Below are positions 8,809 through 18,157 of a stretch of DNA of 64,000 bases, in pieces (within the stretch, counting starts at the first letter, position 1; each line of letters starts with the position of its first letter). Below the pieces are notes generated by a model that searched no databases, had not been told where the DNA came from, and saw nothing but the letters and a program-made list of their open reading frames with translations. This stretch comes from an uncultured Bacteroidales bacterium (GTDB lineage: Bacteria; Bacteroidota; Bacteroidia; Bacteroidales; UBA932): positions 3,056 to 67,055 of the forward strand of contig CAJGBW010000001.1 of the NCBI GenBank assembly GCA_904501835.1. The letters are read 5' to 3'. A program made the position numbers and the translations under genes.

Positions 8809-9876
8809 CTATTTGCCCTCAATCTCGCCAAGCAGTTTTTGGGCGAGTTGCAAATAGTAGATGCCTTCTTCGTTTTCTTTGAGTGCGGCGGGCGTACCTT
8901 CGTCTGCCCCTTCGCGTATGCTTTGTATCAAAGGGATTTGTCCGAGGAGGGTAAGGCCATACTTCTGGGCCATTTTTTCGCCACCGTTTTTGCCAAAAAT
9001 GTAGTATTTATGGTCGGGTAGTTCAGCCGGTGTAAACCAAGCCATGTTCTCGACGATGCCGAAAATCGGTTTTTTGACGCTGTCGTTGCGGAAAAGATTG
9101 ACGCCCTTCTCAACGTCAGCCAAAGCCACATCCTGCGGCGTGCTGACAATTACCGCGCCCTGCATGGGAATATCGTGTACCAGGCTGATGTGGATATCGC
9201 CCGTTCCCGGCGGCATATCAATCAAGAGAAAGTCCAATTCGCCCCATCTTACTTGTAAAATCATCTGTTTCAGCGCATTGCAGGCCATGGGGCCGCGCCA
9301 AATCAAGGCTTGTTCGGGGGCGGCAAAATAGCCGATGGACATCCATTTTACACCATATTTTTCAATGGGTAGGATGACTTCCTTGTCGCCATCTTTCATT
9401 GCTTCAGGCGCTCCGTCTTCCGTCTGTGTCATTTTGGGAACGGACGGGCCATAGACGTCAGCGTCAGCGAGGCCTACTTTGTAGCCCAATTTTGCCAAAG
9501 CAACCGCCAAGTTCACAGCGACCGTGGATTTTCCCACGCCGCCCTTTCCGGAGGCAATGCCAATGATATGTTTAATGTTTTTAACTTCTTCGGTGCCCAA
9601 ATCCAAGCCCGGCTTCTTGCTTTTGGGCTCTTCTTTGACGATGGTCTCCACTTTCACTTCCACCTCTTGGCCTAAATGTCGCACCATGGCAGCCTTGCAG
9701 GCCCCGATCAGGTATTCGGCAAGCGGGTCACGGTGTTTTGAAAAAGCAAGGGTAATCAGGACGGTGTTACCTTCCTGCTTTACCGTTTGCACCATGCCCA
9801 AATCCACGATGTTTTTATCGCCTTTGGCCGGGTGCTCCACCTCTTTCAAAATATCCAACAATTCCATATGATTCAA
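8809..9876 (-). CDS. Mrp/NBP35-family iron-sulfur carrier ATPase
   Basis: This 355-residue cytoplasmic protein has an N-terminal MIP18 (DUF59) domain at about residues 1-80 and a P-loop ATPase of the Mrp/ApbC type. The deviant Walker A is GKGGVGKS at 110-117. Family members bind and transfer Fe-S clusters to apoproteins. The CxxC cluster-binding motif found after VENM in many Mrp proteins is absent: here the sequence reads VENMAWFTPAELPDHKYYIFG, a form I recall from other Bacteroidetes. Cluster ligands may therefore differ. The start could be residue 1 or the methionine at residue 4. A TATCTTTG -7 box on this strand (9894-9901) lies 17 bases upstream. Confidence 0.85.
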   Translation of the reverse strand: MNHMELLDILKEVEHPAKGDKNIVDLGMVQTVKQEGNTVLITLAFSKHRDPLAEYLIGACKAAMVRHLGQEVEVKVETIVKEEPKSKKPGLDLGTEEVKNIKHIIGIASGKGGVGKSTVAVNLAVALAKLGYKVGLADADVYGPSVPKMTQTEDGAPEAMKDGDKEVILPIEKYGVKWMSIGYFAAPEQALIWRGPMACNALKQMILQVRWGELDFLLIDMPPGTGDIHISLVHDIPMQGAVIVSTPQDVALADVEKGVNLFRNDSVKKPIFGIVENMAWFTPAELPDHKYYIFGKNGGEKMAQKYGLTLLGQIPLIQSIREGADEGTPAALKENEEGIYYLQLAQKLLGEIEGK

Positions 9877-9893
9877 AATTTTATAAGCAAATA

Positions 9894-9927
9894 CAAAGAT
9901 AACAAAAATAACTGTGTTCAGCTCAAA
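9894..9927 (-). promoter_or_regulatory. Bacteroides-type promoter for mrp
   Basis: On the minus strand TTTG at 9924-9927 and TATCTTTG at 9894-9901 are separated by 22 bases, slightly wider than usual. The -7 box is 17 bases upstream of the mrp ATG. This implies a short leader and separate control from rnhB. Confidence 0.45.
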
Positions 9928-9942
9928 GCAAAGGTGTAGGCC

Positions 9943-10563
9943 CTAAAACAAGGTCGGTTCAAGCTGCTTAAGGTGAAAACTTTTGCGATGGAGCGGCGTG
10001 AAGCCGTATTTTCGTATGGCTTCGATGTGGTCTTTGGTCGGGTAGCCCATATTTTTTGCCCATCCGTATTCGGGATATTCTTGCGCCAATTTTTCCATAT
10101 ATTCGTCGCGCCAGGTCTTGGCAAGGACGCTGGCGGCTGCAATGCTGGCGTAGGTGGCATCCCCTTTTACGACACATTGGTAAGGGTAGTTGTCAAAAGG
10201 GCGGAATCGATTGCCATCCACCAGAAGAAAATCAGGGCGTACGGCTAATTTTTGCACTGCGCGCTGCATGCCCGTCACCGAAGCCCAGAGTATGTTCATT
10301 TGGTCGATTTCCTGCTCGCTGACGGCTTCTACGGCCCACGCAACCGCCTCTTTTTCAATGATTTCTCGCAGCTGGTCCCGCTCCTTTCGCTTCATTTGTT
10401 TGGAGTCGTTCAGCAAGGGGTGATGGAAATCTTCCGGCAAAATGACCGCTGCGGCATAGACAGCGCCCACCAGCGGGCCACGTCCCGCCTCATCCAGGCC
10501 GGCTTCCAATCGCCCGCTTTGCATGCAGCTCAACAAATGCTTTTCTGATTCATTCTTTCCCAT
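9943..10563 (-). CDS. rnhB: Ribonuclease HII
   Basis: RNase HII cuts the RNA strand of RNA-DNA hybrids and removes single ribonucleotides misincorporated in DNA. The 206-residue protein has the N-terminal signature AGLDEAGRGPLVGAVYAAAV with catalytic Asp24 and Glu25. Asp116 in LLVDGN and Asp135 in KGDATYASIAAAS complete the four-carboxylate site. The C-terminal helix GYPTKDHIEAIRKYG and LHRKSFH are typical. It is cytoplasmic. The gene starts 18 bases after a small unknown gene on the same strand, so the two may be cotranscribed, and ends 66 bases before mrp. Confidence 0.95.
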   Translation of the reverse strand: MGKNESEKHLLSCMQSGRLEAGLDEAGRGPLVGAVYAAAVILPEDFHHPLLNDSKQMKRKERDQLREIIEKEAVAWAVEAVSEQEIDQMNILWASVTGMQRAVQKLAVRPDFLLVDGNRFRPFDNYPYQCVVKGDATYASIAAASVLAKTWRDEYMEKLAQEYPEYGWAKNMGYPTKDHIEAIRKYGFTPLHRKSFHLKQLEPTLF

Positions 10564-10581
10564 ACGACAAATTTAATGGAA

Positions 10582-10857
10582 TTATTCTAATTTTTTCAAC
10601 TTTTGCACAAACTCCTCTCCGTGGTAGCCGAGCTCTTGGAAGAGGTAGCGGTCTAATGTGCGCCAGGATATACCCAGTGCGCGACAATAATAGCGGAACG
10701 CCCCTTGTTTTGTGCTTCTTTTTCTCATCCGGCTATCCGCATCCTCGTTGCAGAGTCCGTCATTCTCCTTTTTTATAACCCGGGTGTAGAGCATTTCCAA
10801 GGCTTGTTCGTTGGAGGGGCGCTCCTTTCTGTGCCAACGTGTAAAAATAGTTCCCAT
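10582..10857 (-). CDS. Small protein of unknown function with a possible helix-turn-helix
   Basis: The 91-residue product is rich in Arg and Lys and has no signal peptide. I do not recognise its family. Residues about 50-75 (FRYYCRALGISWRTLDRY) have the spacing of a helix-turn-helix, with a short turn around GIS, so a DNA-binding role is possible but unproven. The gene sits 18 bases upstream of rnhB in the same direction. An AACTTTG stretch 14-20 bases upstream of the ATG partly matches the -7 box. It is divergent from the XRE regulator gene that follows on the plus strand, so the pair could share a regulatory region of about 200 bases. Confidence 0.55.
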   Translation of the reverse strand: MGTIFTRWHRKERPSNEQALEMLYTRVIKKENDGLCNEDADSRMRKRSTKQGAFRYYCRALGISWRTLDRYLFQELGYHGEEFVQKLKKLE

Positions 10858-11062
10858 TTCGTTTCGCTTTGTTTTTGCAAAGTTCCTTTTTTCGGTGATA
10901 GGTGTAAAATTTTTTACCTTGCAAATTCACAAAACGAAAAAGTTTTTCCGTTTTTATACCTTTTTTCTGCAAATGGGAAGAAAAATTACACAAGAGGAAG
11001 AAATCTTACCTATTTGTGTCTTGACTGTCGGCATACTTTTGTACAAGTCAAATAAAAAGATT

Positions 11063-11518
11063 ATGTACAATTCCAGGATTAAGCAGAATATCCGCCAATG
11101 TCGTACTGAAAAGGGATATACACAGGGCCAGATGGCGGAAAAATTGGGCGTGGATGACAGAACCTACAAGTTGATTGAGTCGGAAAAGGGAACAAGAATG
11201 TTTTATGAGAGAATCGACGATATCGCTCGTATTTTGGACGTTCCCATAGATGCTTTGTTTTATGGAAATCAGCTGTCCGAAGAGGGCGCAGCATCTTATG
11301 GCGTCGAGTCTTCGTCTATGTTAAAAGAGGATAGGACAGCCTTGGAGCAGCAACTTGCCGATCTTCATCTGGAGCTCAGCGAGAAAGAGCAAAAGATAAA
11401 AGCCCTGCAACAGGAAGTCGCAAGGCTTGGGGGATGTATCGATGATAAGGATTATATCATCCGCCTCTTAAAGGCTGATTTATTGAAATACGAACAATCT
11501 TATTCCGCCTCCAAATAG
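11063..11518 (+). CDS. XRE-family transcriptional regulator with C-terminal coiled coil
   Basis: I start this gene at the ATG at 11063, giving 151 residues, because the helix-turn-helix domain then begins at once (RIKQNIRQCRTEKGYTQ); the frame stays open upstream to about 10811. Residues 5-65 form an HTH_3 domain with the recognition region GQMAEKLGVDDRTYKLIE. Residues about 90-145 contain heptad-like ALEQQLADLHLELSEKEQK and probably form a coiled coil for dimerisation. It should be a cytoplasmic DNA-binding protein; its target is unknown. It has no co-directional neighbour. Its last 19 bases overlap the end of the convergent GH36 gene, so the two transcripts are antisense to each other at their 3' ends. 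Confidence 0.75.
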   Translation: MYNSRIKQNIRQCRTEKGYTQGQMAEKLGVDDRTYKLIESEKGTRMFYERIDDIARILDVPIDALFYGNQLSEEGAASYGVESSSMLKEDRTALEQQLADLHLELSEKEQKIKALQQEVARLGGCIDDKDYIIRLLKADLLKYEQSYSASK

Positions 11519-13734
11519 AAAACGGCAGAGTCGTATGTATATTCCTGAACGGGGAGAATGCCGGAGTACATCAGGAAATCTCCGGTGTAACTCGCTCCGC
11601 TGCCTTTCCAACAGGATTTATCCACATTGAGTTCTTCTACTTTGTATTTGCGCGCGCCGTCCAAACCGTCCAATCTAATCTTGAAGGTTTTTTCGCCATG
11701 GTGATATCCGAGTGAGTAGGCAAATACCACGGCACGGCTTTTATCTGCCGATACATACATCAATGCGTAACGCTCGCTATCTTCATACGGGCTAACCAAA
11801 CGGTATAAATCGCCCTGGAAAATCAGGTCGCGATATTTCTCGTAGGATGCAATGCAGCGATCCACCAGCACCCTTTCTTTCTCGGTGAAATCTTTCGGCT
11901 GCAACTCCAGGCCCAGACGACCCGCACAGGCCACGTCAAAGCGGAATTTCAACGGCGTAACCAGTTTTGTCTGGTGGTTGGGTACGGCTGAAACGTGTGC
12001 GCCCATGATGAACGGGGGATAGATCAGGCTCGTGCCATATTGAATCTTAACACGTGACAGGGCGTCGCTGTTGTCGCTGGTCCAGACCTCGTTGAAATAG
12101 GCGAGCTGGCCGTATTCCACGCGGGAACCACCGGAAGAACAGCACTGAATCAAGGTGTCGGGATATTTTGCACGGATGCGCTGAAGTACTTTATAAAAAC
12201 CCTGTACGTATTCAATGTAGAGGCGATCCTGGTCTTTCAGATAGGTGCTTCCGAAAGAGTGAATCATGCGGTTGCAATCCCATTTGATATAGTCGATTTT
12301 GTCGGACAGCTGCATCGTTCTGTCGAAAACGCCAAATACGAAATCCTGAACGGCAGGGTTGCTCAAATCCAAAATCCATTGCTGGCGGCTTTGGTAGTTC
12401 TCGCGTCCGGGGCTTTGAATCACCCAATCCGGATGCTGGTTCGCAAGGTTGCTGTTGGGGTTTACCATTTCCGGCTCAATCCAGATTCCGAATTTCAAAC
12501 CCTTCTCGTGTGCATAGTTGGCAATGTAATCAATGCCTTCGGGGAGTTTTTCGGTGTTCAATTCCCAATCGCCCAGTCCCGCGTGGTCGTCGTTGCGGGC
12601 ATATTTGCCGTTGCCAAACCAGCCATCATCCAGCACGAACATTTCCAATCCCATGGCCGCCGCGTTGTCAATCATGCCGGTCAAAGTCGATGTGGTAAAA
12701 TTGAAGTAAGCGCCCTCCCAACTGTTGAGCAAGGTCGGGTTAATCTTGCCGCCGCCATAGATACCATAATTGCGTCCCCAGCTGTGAAGATTGCGTGAGG
12801 CCTGTCCGGCACCTTTGCAGGAGAAGGTGTAAATCATATCCGGGGTGACAAAGCTCTCGCCGGCTTTTAATTGATAGGTAGAGGCATGGGGATTGATGCC
12901 GCTGACAATGTTCAAGTCTCCTCTGTAATCTTTTTCAAAGGCCAATTTGAAGTTTCCGGACCAGGCAAGCGCGCCGGCAATGACCTCTCCTTTGTTTTCG
13001 CTGAATTCCTCCGTATCCAGGCTGATCATAAAAGCCGGGTTGTTATACTTGGTCGCAGAAGCTCCGATGCGTGTCTCAATCACCTTGACGTCTCGTCCGA
13101 GCAACTCGTTTTCCACCGTCATTTCCTCGGCCCATGAGCCATGGAAGTGTGTCAATAGGTATTTGTTGGCTTTCAGCTGCAATGCAGAAGACGCATAGTT
13201 AATCAGTTCAACCGCTTTTTTACCGCCGTTTGTGATTTCGCTGTGACAGACAATGACATCCTCTTTGGCATAGGCCTCATACACCAATTTGATCTGCAAA
13301 TCGGTGATGGTATCTCTCAGGCAGACTTCAGTGACGGTTACATTGGCTTTCTGTGTCTGCTTGTGGCCGGCATAGAACAATTCGGTATTGTGGTCGCCAT
13401 TGGCATATTTTACATGCAGGGCCTCTGTCGTGCCGACGTTTACACCGCCCACGGTCGGATAAGTCAAAAGCGCGCTCCCGTATCGTTTGCCGCTGGTATG
13501 GAGATAAAAATTTGTAAATTGTTCAACGTCTGTAATTTTTTGTCCATAATGAACGGTACGCAAGCTGCCATATACGTTTGCGTGCAAAATCAATTGCGTG
13601 TTCTCCGTCTCCACGGGAATTACGACAATTTTTTTCTCCGGAACCGGCGCAGGTTCCGTGGCTTTTTTCTTGGCCTCTGTGGGGAAAATGCAACATAGCA
13701 ATGCGAGGCTTGCGAGAATGAGACTTCTTTTCAT
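11500..13734 (-). CDS. Secreted GH36 alpha-galactosidase
   Basis: The 744-residue protein has a signal peptide (MKRSLILASLALLCCIFP, then TEA) and the full GH36 plan: an N-terminal beta-supersandwich, a TIM barrel and a C-terminal beta domain. Key sites are FVLDDGWFG, the nucleophile Asp486 in IKWDCNR and the acid/base Asp554 in TSDNSD. GH36 enzymes release alpha-1,6-linked galactose from raffinose-type sugars, melibiose or galactomannan. It should act in the periplasm or at the surface. The gene starts one base after the flippase stop codon, at the 3' end of a long minus-strand cluster. Its final 19 bases overlap the convergent XRE gene. Confidence 0.92.
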   Translation of the reverse strand: MKRSLILASLALLCCIFPTEAKKKATEPAPVPEKKIVVIPVETENTQLILHANVYGSLRTVHYGQKITDVEQFTNFYLHTSGKRYGSALLTYPTVGGVNVGTTEALHVKYANGDHNTELFYAGHKQTQKANVTVTEVCLRDTITDLQIKLVYEAYAKEDVIVCHSEITNGGKKAVELINYASSALQLKANKYLLTHFHGSWAEEMTVENELLGRDVKVIETRIGASATKYNNPAFMISLDTEEFSENKGEVIAGALAWSGNFKLAFEKDYRGDLNIVSGINPHASTYQLKAGESFVTPDMIYTFSCKGAGQASRNLHSWGRNYGIYGGGKINPTLLNSWEGAYFNFTTSTLTGMIDNAAAMGLEMFVLDDGWFGNGKYARNDDHAGLGDWELNTEKLPEGIDYIANYAHEKGLKFGIWIEPEMVNPNSNLANQHPDWVIQSPGRENYQSRQQWILDLSNPAVQDFVFGVFDRTMQLSDKIDYIKWDCNRMIHSFGSTYLKDQDRLYIEYVQGFYKVLQRIRAKYPDTLIQCCSSGGSRVEYGQLAYFNEVWTSDNSDALSRVKIQYGTSLIYPPFIMGAHVSAVPNHQTKLVTPLKFRFDVACAGRLGLELQPKDFTEKERVLVDRCIASYEKYRDLIFQGDLYRLVSPYEDSERYALMYVSADKSRAVVFAYSLGYHHGEKTFKIRLDGLDGARKYKVEELNVDKSCWKGSGASYTGDFLMYSGILPVQEYTYDSAVFYLEAE

Positions 13735-13735
13735 A

Positions 13736-15226
13736 TTAGGGTTGTTTAAGTGTTTTATCTTTCAATATAAAATAACAAGTGGCGGCATACAAAGCGAGCA
13801 GAATCGTGTGCAGGCCTGTTTTTGTCCAAAATGCGCCATTGAACGAAAGGCTTTCAGCTTGGGGAAACCACGCGTTGTCTATCCATTGCGATAGCGCAAA
13901 ACAGCCGCCCATCACGACGAAAAACAAGGCAATTTTTCGCCAGTTATAAGGAATGGGGTAGTATTTGGCACCCAACGCAGCGCTGATGATGAACATGGCG
14001 AGGTAACTGGCCAAATGGCCGTAAGCGGAGGCCCAATAAGAGAAACGGGGCATAAAGAGCACATTTACCAATGCGGTAATGAGCAAGCCGCTCAAGGTAA
14101 TCCAAATCGCCATGGAGGTTTTCCCGGAGAGTTTGTACCACATGGAGACGTTGAAATTCATGCCCAGAATCATATAGGATAGCAACATAATGGGCACGAT
14201 GCCGATTCCTGCACGAAAATCACGGCCAAGAATGAGCGAAATGAAATCCATATAAAGCATCACGCCCAGGAAAATCAGTCCGCAAAATGCAACGAACCAG
14301 TTCATGACGCGCGCATAGAGCTGGGGCGAATTTTTATCGGCAGCCCGCTGGAAGAAGAAAGGCTCGGCGGCAAAACGGAACATCTGGATAAAGAGGTTCA
14401 TGATGACGGCCAGCTTGACAGAGGCTTGGAAAATGCCCAACGAGGCGCGCCATCCCTCTGGGTTGTTGTCAAGGAAGCGAAACAGGATGCGATCGAGAAA
14501 ATCGTTGAAAATACCCGGAAGGGCGGCAATCATCAGCGGCAGGGAGTAGAGCAACATCTGGCGCAACAATTTCCCGTCAAGGCGCAATGACATTTTTGCG
14601 AAATCCGGCAAAAACAACAACGCGCAGACAACGCAACTGACGAAAATAGCAAAAATGACGTAGCTGAAATCCGGTGTGCGCGATACGAAATGGTAAATCC
14701 ATTCGGGCTTTTGGGGAGCCAAAAACAAATAAAGATTGGCACCGGTTTCGCTCAAAATTTTGGCCGTCTTGAGGATGGCAAATTTCAAGGGTTTGTGCTC
14801 CTGACGCAGTTTGGCAAAGAGAATGGCGGTAACGCTGTCCAGCAGCAGAATGCCACCCATATAAATCAGGCATTGGGCGTGCCCCACATACCCCATCAGT
14901 GCAGAAAGCGGTTCGGCAAAGGCAAGCAGCACAGCAAAAAAAGCCGCGTTGAGACCCAGCACCGCCCAAAACGCATTGGAATAAACCTTCGAAGAATTTA
15001 TGCCCTCTTTGTTGGCAAACCGGAAGCAGCCTGTTTCCAGACCCAGGACCAAGACAACTTGGAGGACAGCAATGTAGGCAAGAAATTCGGTGACAACACC
15101 ATAACTTTCAGGCGTCAGCAGCCGCGTGTAAAACGGGACAAAAAGGAAATTGATGACGCGCGCGAGTATGGTACTCAGGCCATAAATCGCGGTTTCTCCT
15201 GCCAATTGTTTTAGGGGACTTGCCAT
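13736..15226 (-). CDS. Polysaccharide/lipid-linked oligosaccharide flippase (Wzx/MATE-like)
   Basis: The product is an inner-membrane protein with about 14 hydrophobic helices, of the polysaccharide biosynthesis/MurJ-like exporter superfamily. It would move lipid-linked sugar units across the membrane. I choose the ATG at 15226 (496 residues) because MASPLKQLAGETAIYGLSTI is a typical start in Bacteroidetes; an in-frame ATG 36 bases upstream would add a hydrophilic tail. The motif PFYTRLLTPESYGVV in the first loop is characteristic. The gene follows trmO with a gap of about 70 bases and precedes GH36 by one base. The sugar it carries cannot be read from the sequence. Confidence 0.8.
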   Translation of the reverse strand: MASPLKQLAGETAIYGLSTILARVINFLFVPFYTRLLTPESYGVVTEFLAYIAVLQVVLVLGLETGCFRFANKEGINSSKVYSNAFWAVLGLNAAFFAVLLAFAEPLSALMGYVGHAQCLIYMGGILLLDSVTAILFAKLRQEHKPLKFAILKTAKILSETGANLYLFLAPQKPEWIYHFVSRTPDFSYVIFAIFVSCVVCALLFLPDFAKMSLRLDGKLLRQMLLYSLPLMIAALPGIFNDFLDRILFRFLDNNPEGWRASLGIFQASVKLAVIMNLFIQMFRFAAEPFFFQRAADKNSPQLYARVMNWFVAFCGLIFLGVMLYMDFISLILGRDFRAGIGIVPIMLLSYMILGMNFNVSMWYKLSGKTSMAIWITLSGLLITALVNVLFMPRFSYWASAYGHLASYLAMFIISAALGAKYYPIPYNWRKIALFFVVMGGCFALSQWIDNAWFPQAESLSFNGAFWTKTGLHTILLALYAATCYFILKDKTLKQP

Positions 15227-15298
15227 CTCGCTTTTTGTAAATTTACGCGCAATAAAACGCAAATCTACAAAAAACGACTCATATCGACAAGCGCAGTT

Positions 15299-16096
15299 TT
15301 AAGATTTACCGAGTTGAATTACAAAAAGTTCGTCAGTGTTGTCATCTACGCGAAAACGGATGTTCCAGCCGCCATAGCTTAAGCCGTAAAGCTTTTCATT
15401 GTCAGATTGGTACGAGGGTCGCGGGTCCAGCGATAAAATTTCTTCAATCTGCTCACGAATATCTTCGCTCGGGGCCTCGTCCGCCGCGCGATTCCCACCT
15501 TCGCTCGCGTCCGCTTCTTCCGGCCAAACAACGCGCAGCTTTTTTTCTTTTACCTCTTTCAACCAGCCACAATCGGCGTCAGGATGACTGTCGCTGTAAG
15601 GAATATAGGGTTTGATGTCGTAAATGGGCGTTCCGTCCACCAAATCTGCGCCGGCCACTTCCAACAAAGGACCGTCGGGAGATTGCTCGATGACACGCAG
15701 TAAGCGCACGGAAGAGAGCCCGATGGGGTTTGGTCGGAAAGTCGAGCGGGTGGCAAACACGCCCATCCGCTTGTTCCCGCCCAAACGTGGCGGTCGCACC
15801 GTTGCCTGCCACGTCATAGCGCCACCCGTCCCGCTCGCACCATCGGCCGCGCCACCCGCTTCCGCGCAACTTGCTCCGCCCGCGCAGCTCTGGCTTTCGC
15901 GGCAACTGCTTCCGTTTTCGGAAAATTCCCAAATCAGCCAGATCCAATCGAAACCCTCCAATCCACGCAGGGCCTCCGCGCGGCGAAATTCCGGTTCGAA
16001 AACCACTACGCCCCGTGTGTGCGGGGCGAGTGAACTTTGTCGAGGCACCCCAAATTTTTCAGCAAAAGGAGTGCGTATGCGAGCAATGACTTTCAT
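15299..16096 (-). CDS. trmO: tRNA (N6-threonylcarbamoyladenosine(37)-N6)-methyltransferase TrmO, with a low-complexity insertion
   Basis: TrmO (TsaA, UPF0066) uses S-adenosylmethionine to methylate the t6A37 modification of certain threonine tRNAs. The N-terminal KFGVPRQSSLAPHTRGVVVF, the core VRPPRLGGNKRMGVFATR and STFRPNPIGLSSVRL are diagnostic. Residues about 61-94 form an unusual Ala/Gly/Ser/Cys-rich segment (for example SCAGGASCAEAGG) with no equivalent in typical TrmO, where the strand before VRPP is short. The C-terminal part includes DIKPYIPYSDS and a variable acidic linker near residue 200. It is cytoplasmic. It lies seven bases downstream of clpB on the same strand. Confidence 0.9.
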   Translation of the reverse strand: MKVIARIRTPFAEKFGVPRQSSLAPHTRGVVVFEPEFRRAEALRGLEGFDWIWLIWEFSENGSSCRESQSCAGGASCAEAGGAADGASGTGGAMTWQATVRPPRLGGNKRMGVFATRSTFRPNPIGLSSVRLLRVIEQSPDGPLLEVAGADLVDGTPIYDIKPYIPYSDSHPDADCGWLKEVKEKKLRVVWPEEADASEGGNRAADEAPSEDIREQIEEILSLDPRPSYQSDNEKLYGLSYGGWNIRFRVDDNTDELFVIQLGKS

Positions 16097-16102
16097 GTCT
16101 TT

Positions 16103-18151
16103 TTAAGAATGTAAGATGGTTTCTCCGTCTTTCATATTGACCGTGATGATAGAATCCCTGCGAACACTTCCGTCCAGGATGGCCGTTGCAATCTGGTTGA
16201 TTAACTCCCTCTGCAACAGACGTTTAATCGGTCGTGCGCCATATTGAGGATCATATCCCTTGGTGCTCAAATAATGGTCAAAGGCGTCGGTGAAGACAAT
16301 GCGGATGCCGCTTTCGTCCAACTTGCGGGCCAGGTCGGCCTCCTGAATGTGCAGAATCTCCAAAATGTCCGCCTGTGTCAGCGCAGAGAATACGATGATT
16401 TCATCGATACGGTTCAAAAATTCCGGTCGCATTGCGGCTTTCAACTCCTCCTCCCGAAGGTTGGAAGTCATGATCAGAATGGTGTTCTTGAAATCCACCG
16501 TACGCCCCTTGTTGTCAGTCAGACGTCCGTCATCCAAGACCTGCAGCAAGATATTGAACACATCCGGATGGGCTTTCTCAATCTCATCCAACAAAATTAC
16601 CGAATAGGGCTTGCGGCGCACGGCCTCGGTCAGTTGTCCGCCCTCATCGTAGCCCACGTATCCCGGAGGCGCACCCACCAGTCGGCTGACGGAATGGCGT
16701 TCCTGATACTCGCTCATATCGATGCGGGTAATCATATTCTCGTCGTTGAACAAAAATTCAGCAAGTGCTTTGGCCAACTCCGTTTTTCCCACGCCGGTCG
16801 TTCCCAAAAAGAGGAATGAGCCAATCGGCCTTTTCTCGTTCTGCAAACCGGCGCGCGAACGGCGTACCGCATTGCTTACCGCCGAAATGGCTGCATCCTG
16901 TCCCACCACACGTTTGTGCAGCAGGTCTTCCATTTTCAGGAGTTTATCTTTTTCACTTTCCAACATTTTGCTGACCGGAATCCCTGTCCATTTGGCCACA
17001 ACCTCGGCGATATCGGAAGGTCTGACCGCCTCAGTGATAATCGGGTCCGTAATTTCGGCCTGTTTTTTCAGCAGTTGCTCGATTTCATTTTGCGCCGCCG
17101 TCAATCGGCCGTAACGGATTTCCGCCACTTTGCCGTAGTCGCCCTGCCTTTCCGCATTTTTGGCGGCAAGATGCAACTCCTCTATTTCTTCGCGTGCCTT
17201 CTGCAAAGCGGTGATGATGCTCTTTTCCTCGTTCCAGCGACTCATAAGCCCATCTTTCTCCTTTTGCAGAGTCTTCAATTCCTCCTTGATTTTATCCAAT
17301 TTGGAACTCACTCCCTCGCGTTTGATGGCTGCCTTTTCAATCTCTTTTTGGCGAATGGCGCTCTCCAACTCCGCAATCGGCTCCGGAACGGAATTCATTT
17401 CCAGACGCAGTTTGGAAGCCGCTTCGTCCACGAGGTCAATGGCTTTATCCGGCAAAAATCGGCTGGTGATATAGCGGTGAGACAATTCCACCGCCGCAAT
17501 CAATGCGTCATCCTCGATGCGAACTTTGTGGTGGTTCTCATAACGCTCTTTCAGTCCTCGCATAATGGCGATGGATTCGGCCGGCGTCGGCTCATCCACC
17601 ATAACCATTTGGAAACGACGCTCCAGCGCCTTGTCGCTTTCAAAATACTTTTGATACTCGTCCAAGGTCGTAGAGCCGATGGTGCGCAATTCACCGCGCG
17701 CCAAAGCCGGTTTCAAAATGTTGGACGCGTCCATCGCACCGGAGGAACGACCGGCGCCGACCAAAGTGTGGATTTCGTCGATGAACAAAATGATTTGTCC
17801 GTCGCTCTCCACGACCTCCTTGACCACGCCTTTCAAACGCTCCTCAAATTCACCCTGATATTTTGCACCCGCAATGAGCGCACCCAAGTCCAGAGAATAG
17901 ATGCGTTTGGATTTGAGGTTTTCCGGCACCTGGCCGTCGATTATCTTTTGTGCAATCCCCTCGCTGATGGCGGTCTTACCGACACCCGGCTCGCCCACGA
18001 GGATGGGATTGTTCTTGGTTCTTCGTGATAAGATTTGAAGAACCCTTCTGATTTCGTCGTCCCTGCCGATGACAGGGTCTAATTTTCCTTGTGAAGCCCT
18101 CTCGCAGAGGTTCACAGCAAATTTCTGTAAATTTTCCAGTTTGTTCTCCAT
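16103..18151 (-). CDS. clpB: ClpB-type disaggregase lacking the N-terminal domain
   Basis: ClpB works with DnaK to pull apart protein aggregates. This 682-residue copy begins directly at the first AAA+ domain; full-length ClpB is about 860 residues. It shows Walker A1 GEPGVGKT (53-60), Walker B1 ILFIDE (121-126), a complete coiled-coil M domain (about 255-365), Walker A2 GTTGVGKT (450-457), Walker B2 VILLDE (518-523) and [12 protein letters not shown]. The M domain separates it from ClpA and ClpC. The roughly 150-residue Clp_N substrate-binding domain is missing. About 20 residues usually found between MTSN and RPEFLNR are also missing. The 126 bases upstream cannot encode the N-domain. A strong hairpin lies just before the ATG. 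Confidence 0.88.
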   Translation of the reverse strand: MENKLENLQKFAVNLCERASQGKLDPVIGRDDEIRRVLQILSRRTKNNPILVGEPGVGKTAISEGIAQKIIDGQVPENLKSKRIYSLDLGALIAGAKYQGEFEERLKGVVKEVVESDGQIILFIDEIHTLVGAGRSSGAMDASNILKPALARGELRTIGSTTLDEYQKYFESDKALERRFQMVMVDEPTPAESIAIMRGLKERYENHHKVRIEDDALIAAVELSHRYITSRFLPDKAIDLVDEAASKLRLEMNSVPEPIAELESAIRQKEIEKAAIKREGVSSKLDKIKEELKTLQKEKDGLMSRWNEEKSIITALQKAREEIEELHLAAKNAERQGDYGKVAEIRYGRLTAAQNEIEQLLKKQAEITDPIITEAVRPSDIAEVVAKWTGIPVSKMLESEKDKLLKMEDLLHKRVVGQDAAISAVSNAVRRSRAGLQNEKRPIGSFLFLGTTGVGKTELAKALAEFLFNDENMITRIDMSEYQERHSVSRLVGAPPGYVGYDEGGQLTEAVRRKPYSVILLDEIEKAHPDVFNILLQVLDDGRLTDNKGRTVDFKNTILIMTSNLREEELKAAMRPEFLNRIDEIIVFSALTQADILEILHIQEADLARKLDESGIRIVFTDAFDHYLSTKGYDPQYGARPIKRLLQRELINQIATAILDGSVRRDSIITVNMKDGETILHS

Positions 18152-18157
18152 AATAAT

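Noticed and set aside
10811..11062. N-terminal extension of the XRE regulator from an earlier ATG
   Set aside because: The extension is Phe/Lys-rich without family similarity, overlaps the divergent gene start and precedes a complete helix-turn-helix domain with its own ATG.
16916..18028. A 370-codon open frame antisense to clpB
   Set aside because: The clpB frame carries all AAA+ motifs; the antisense product is Phe/His-rich nonsense.
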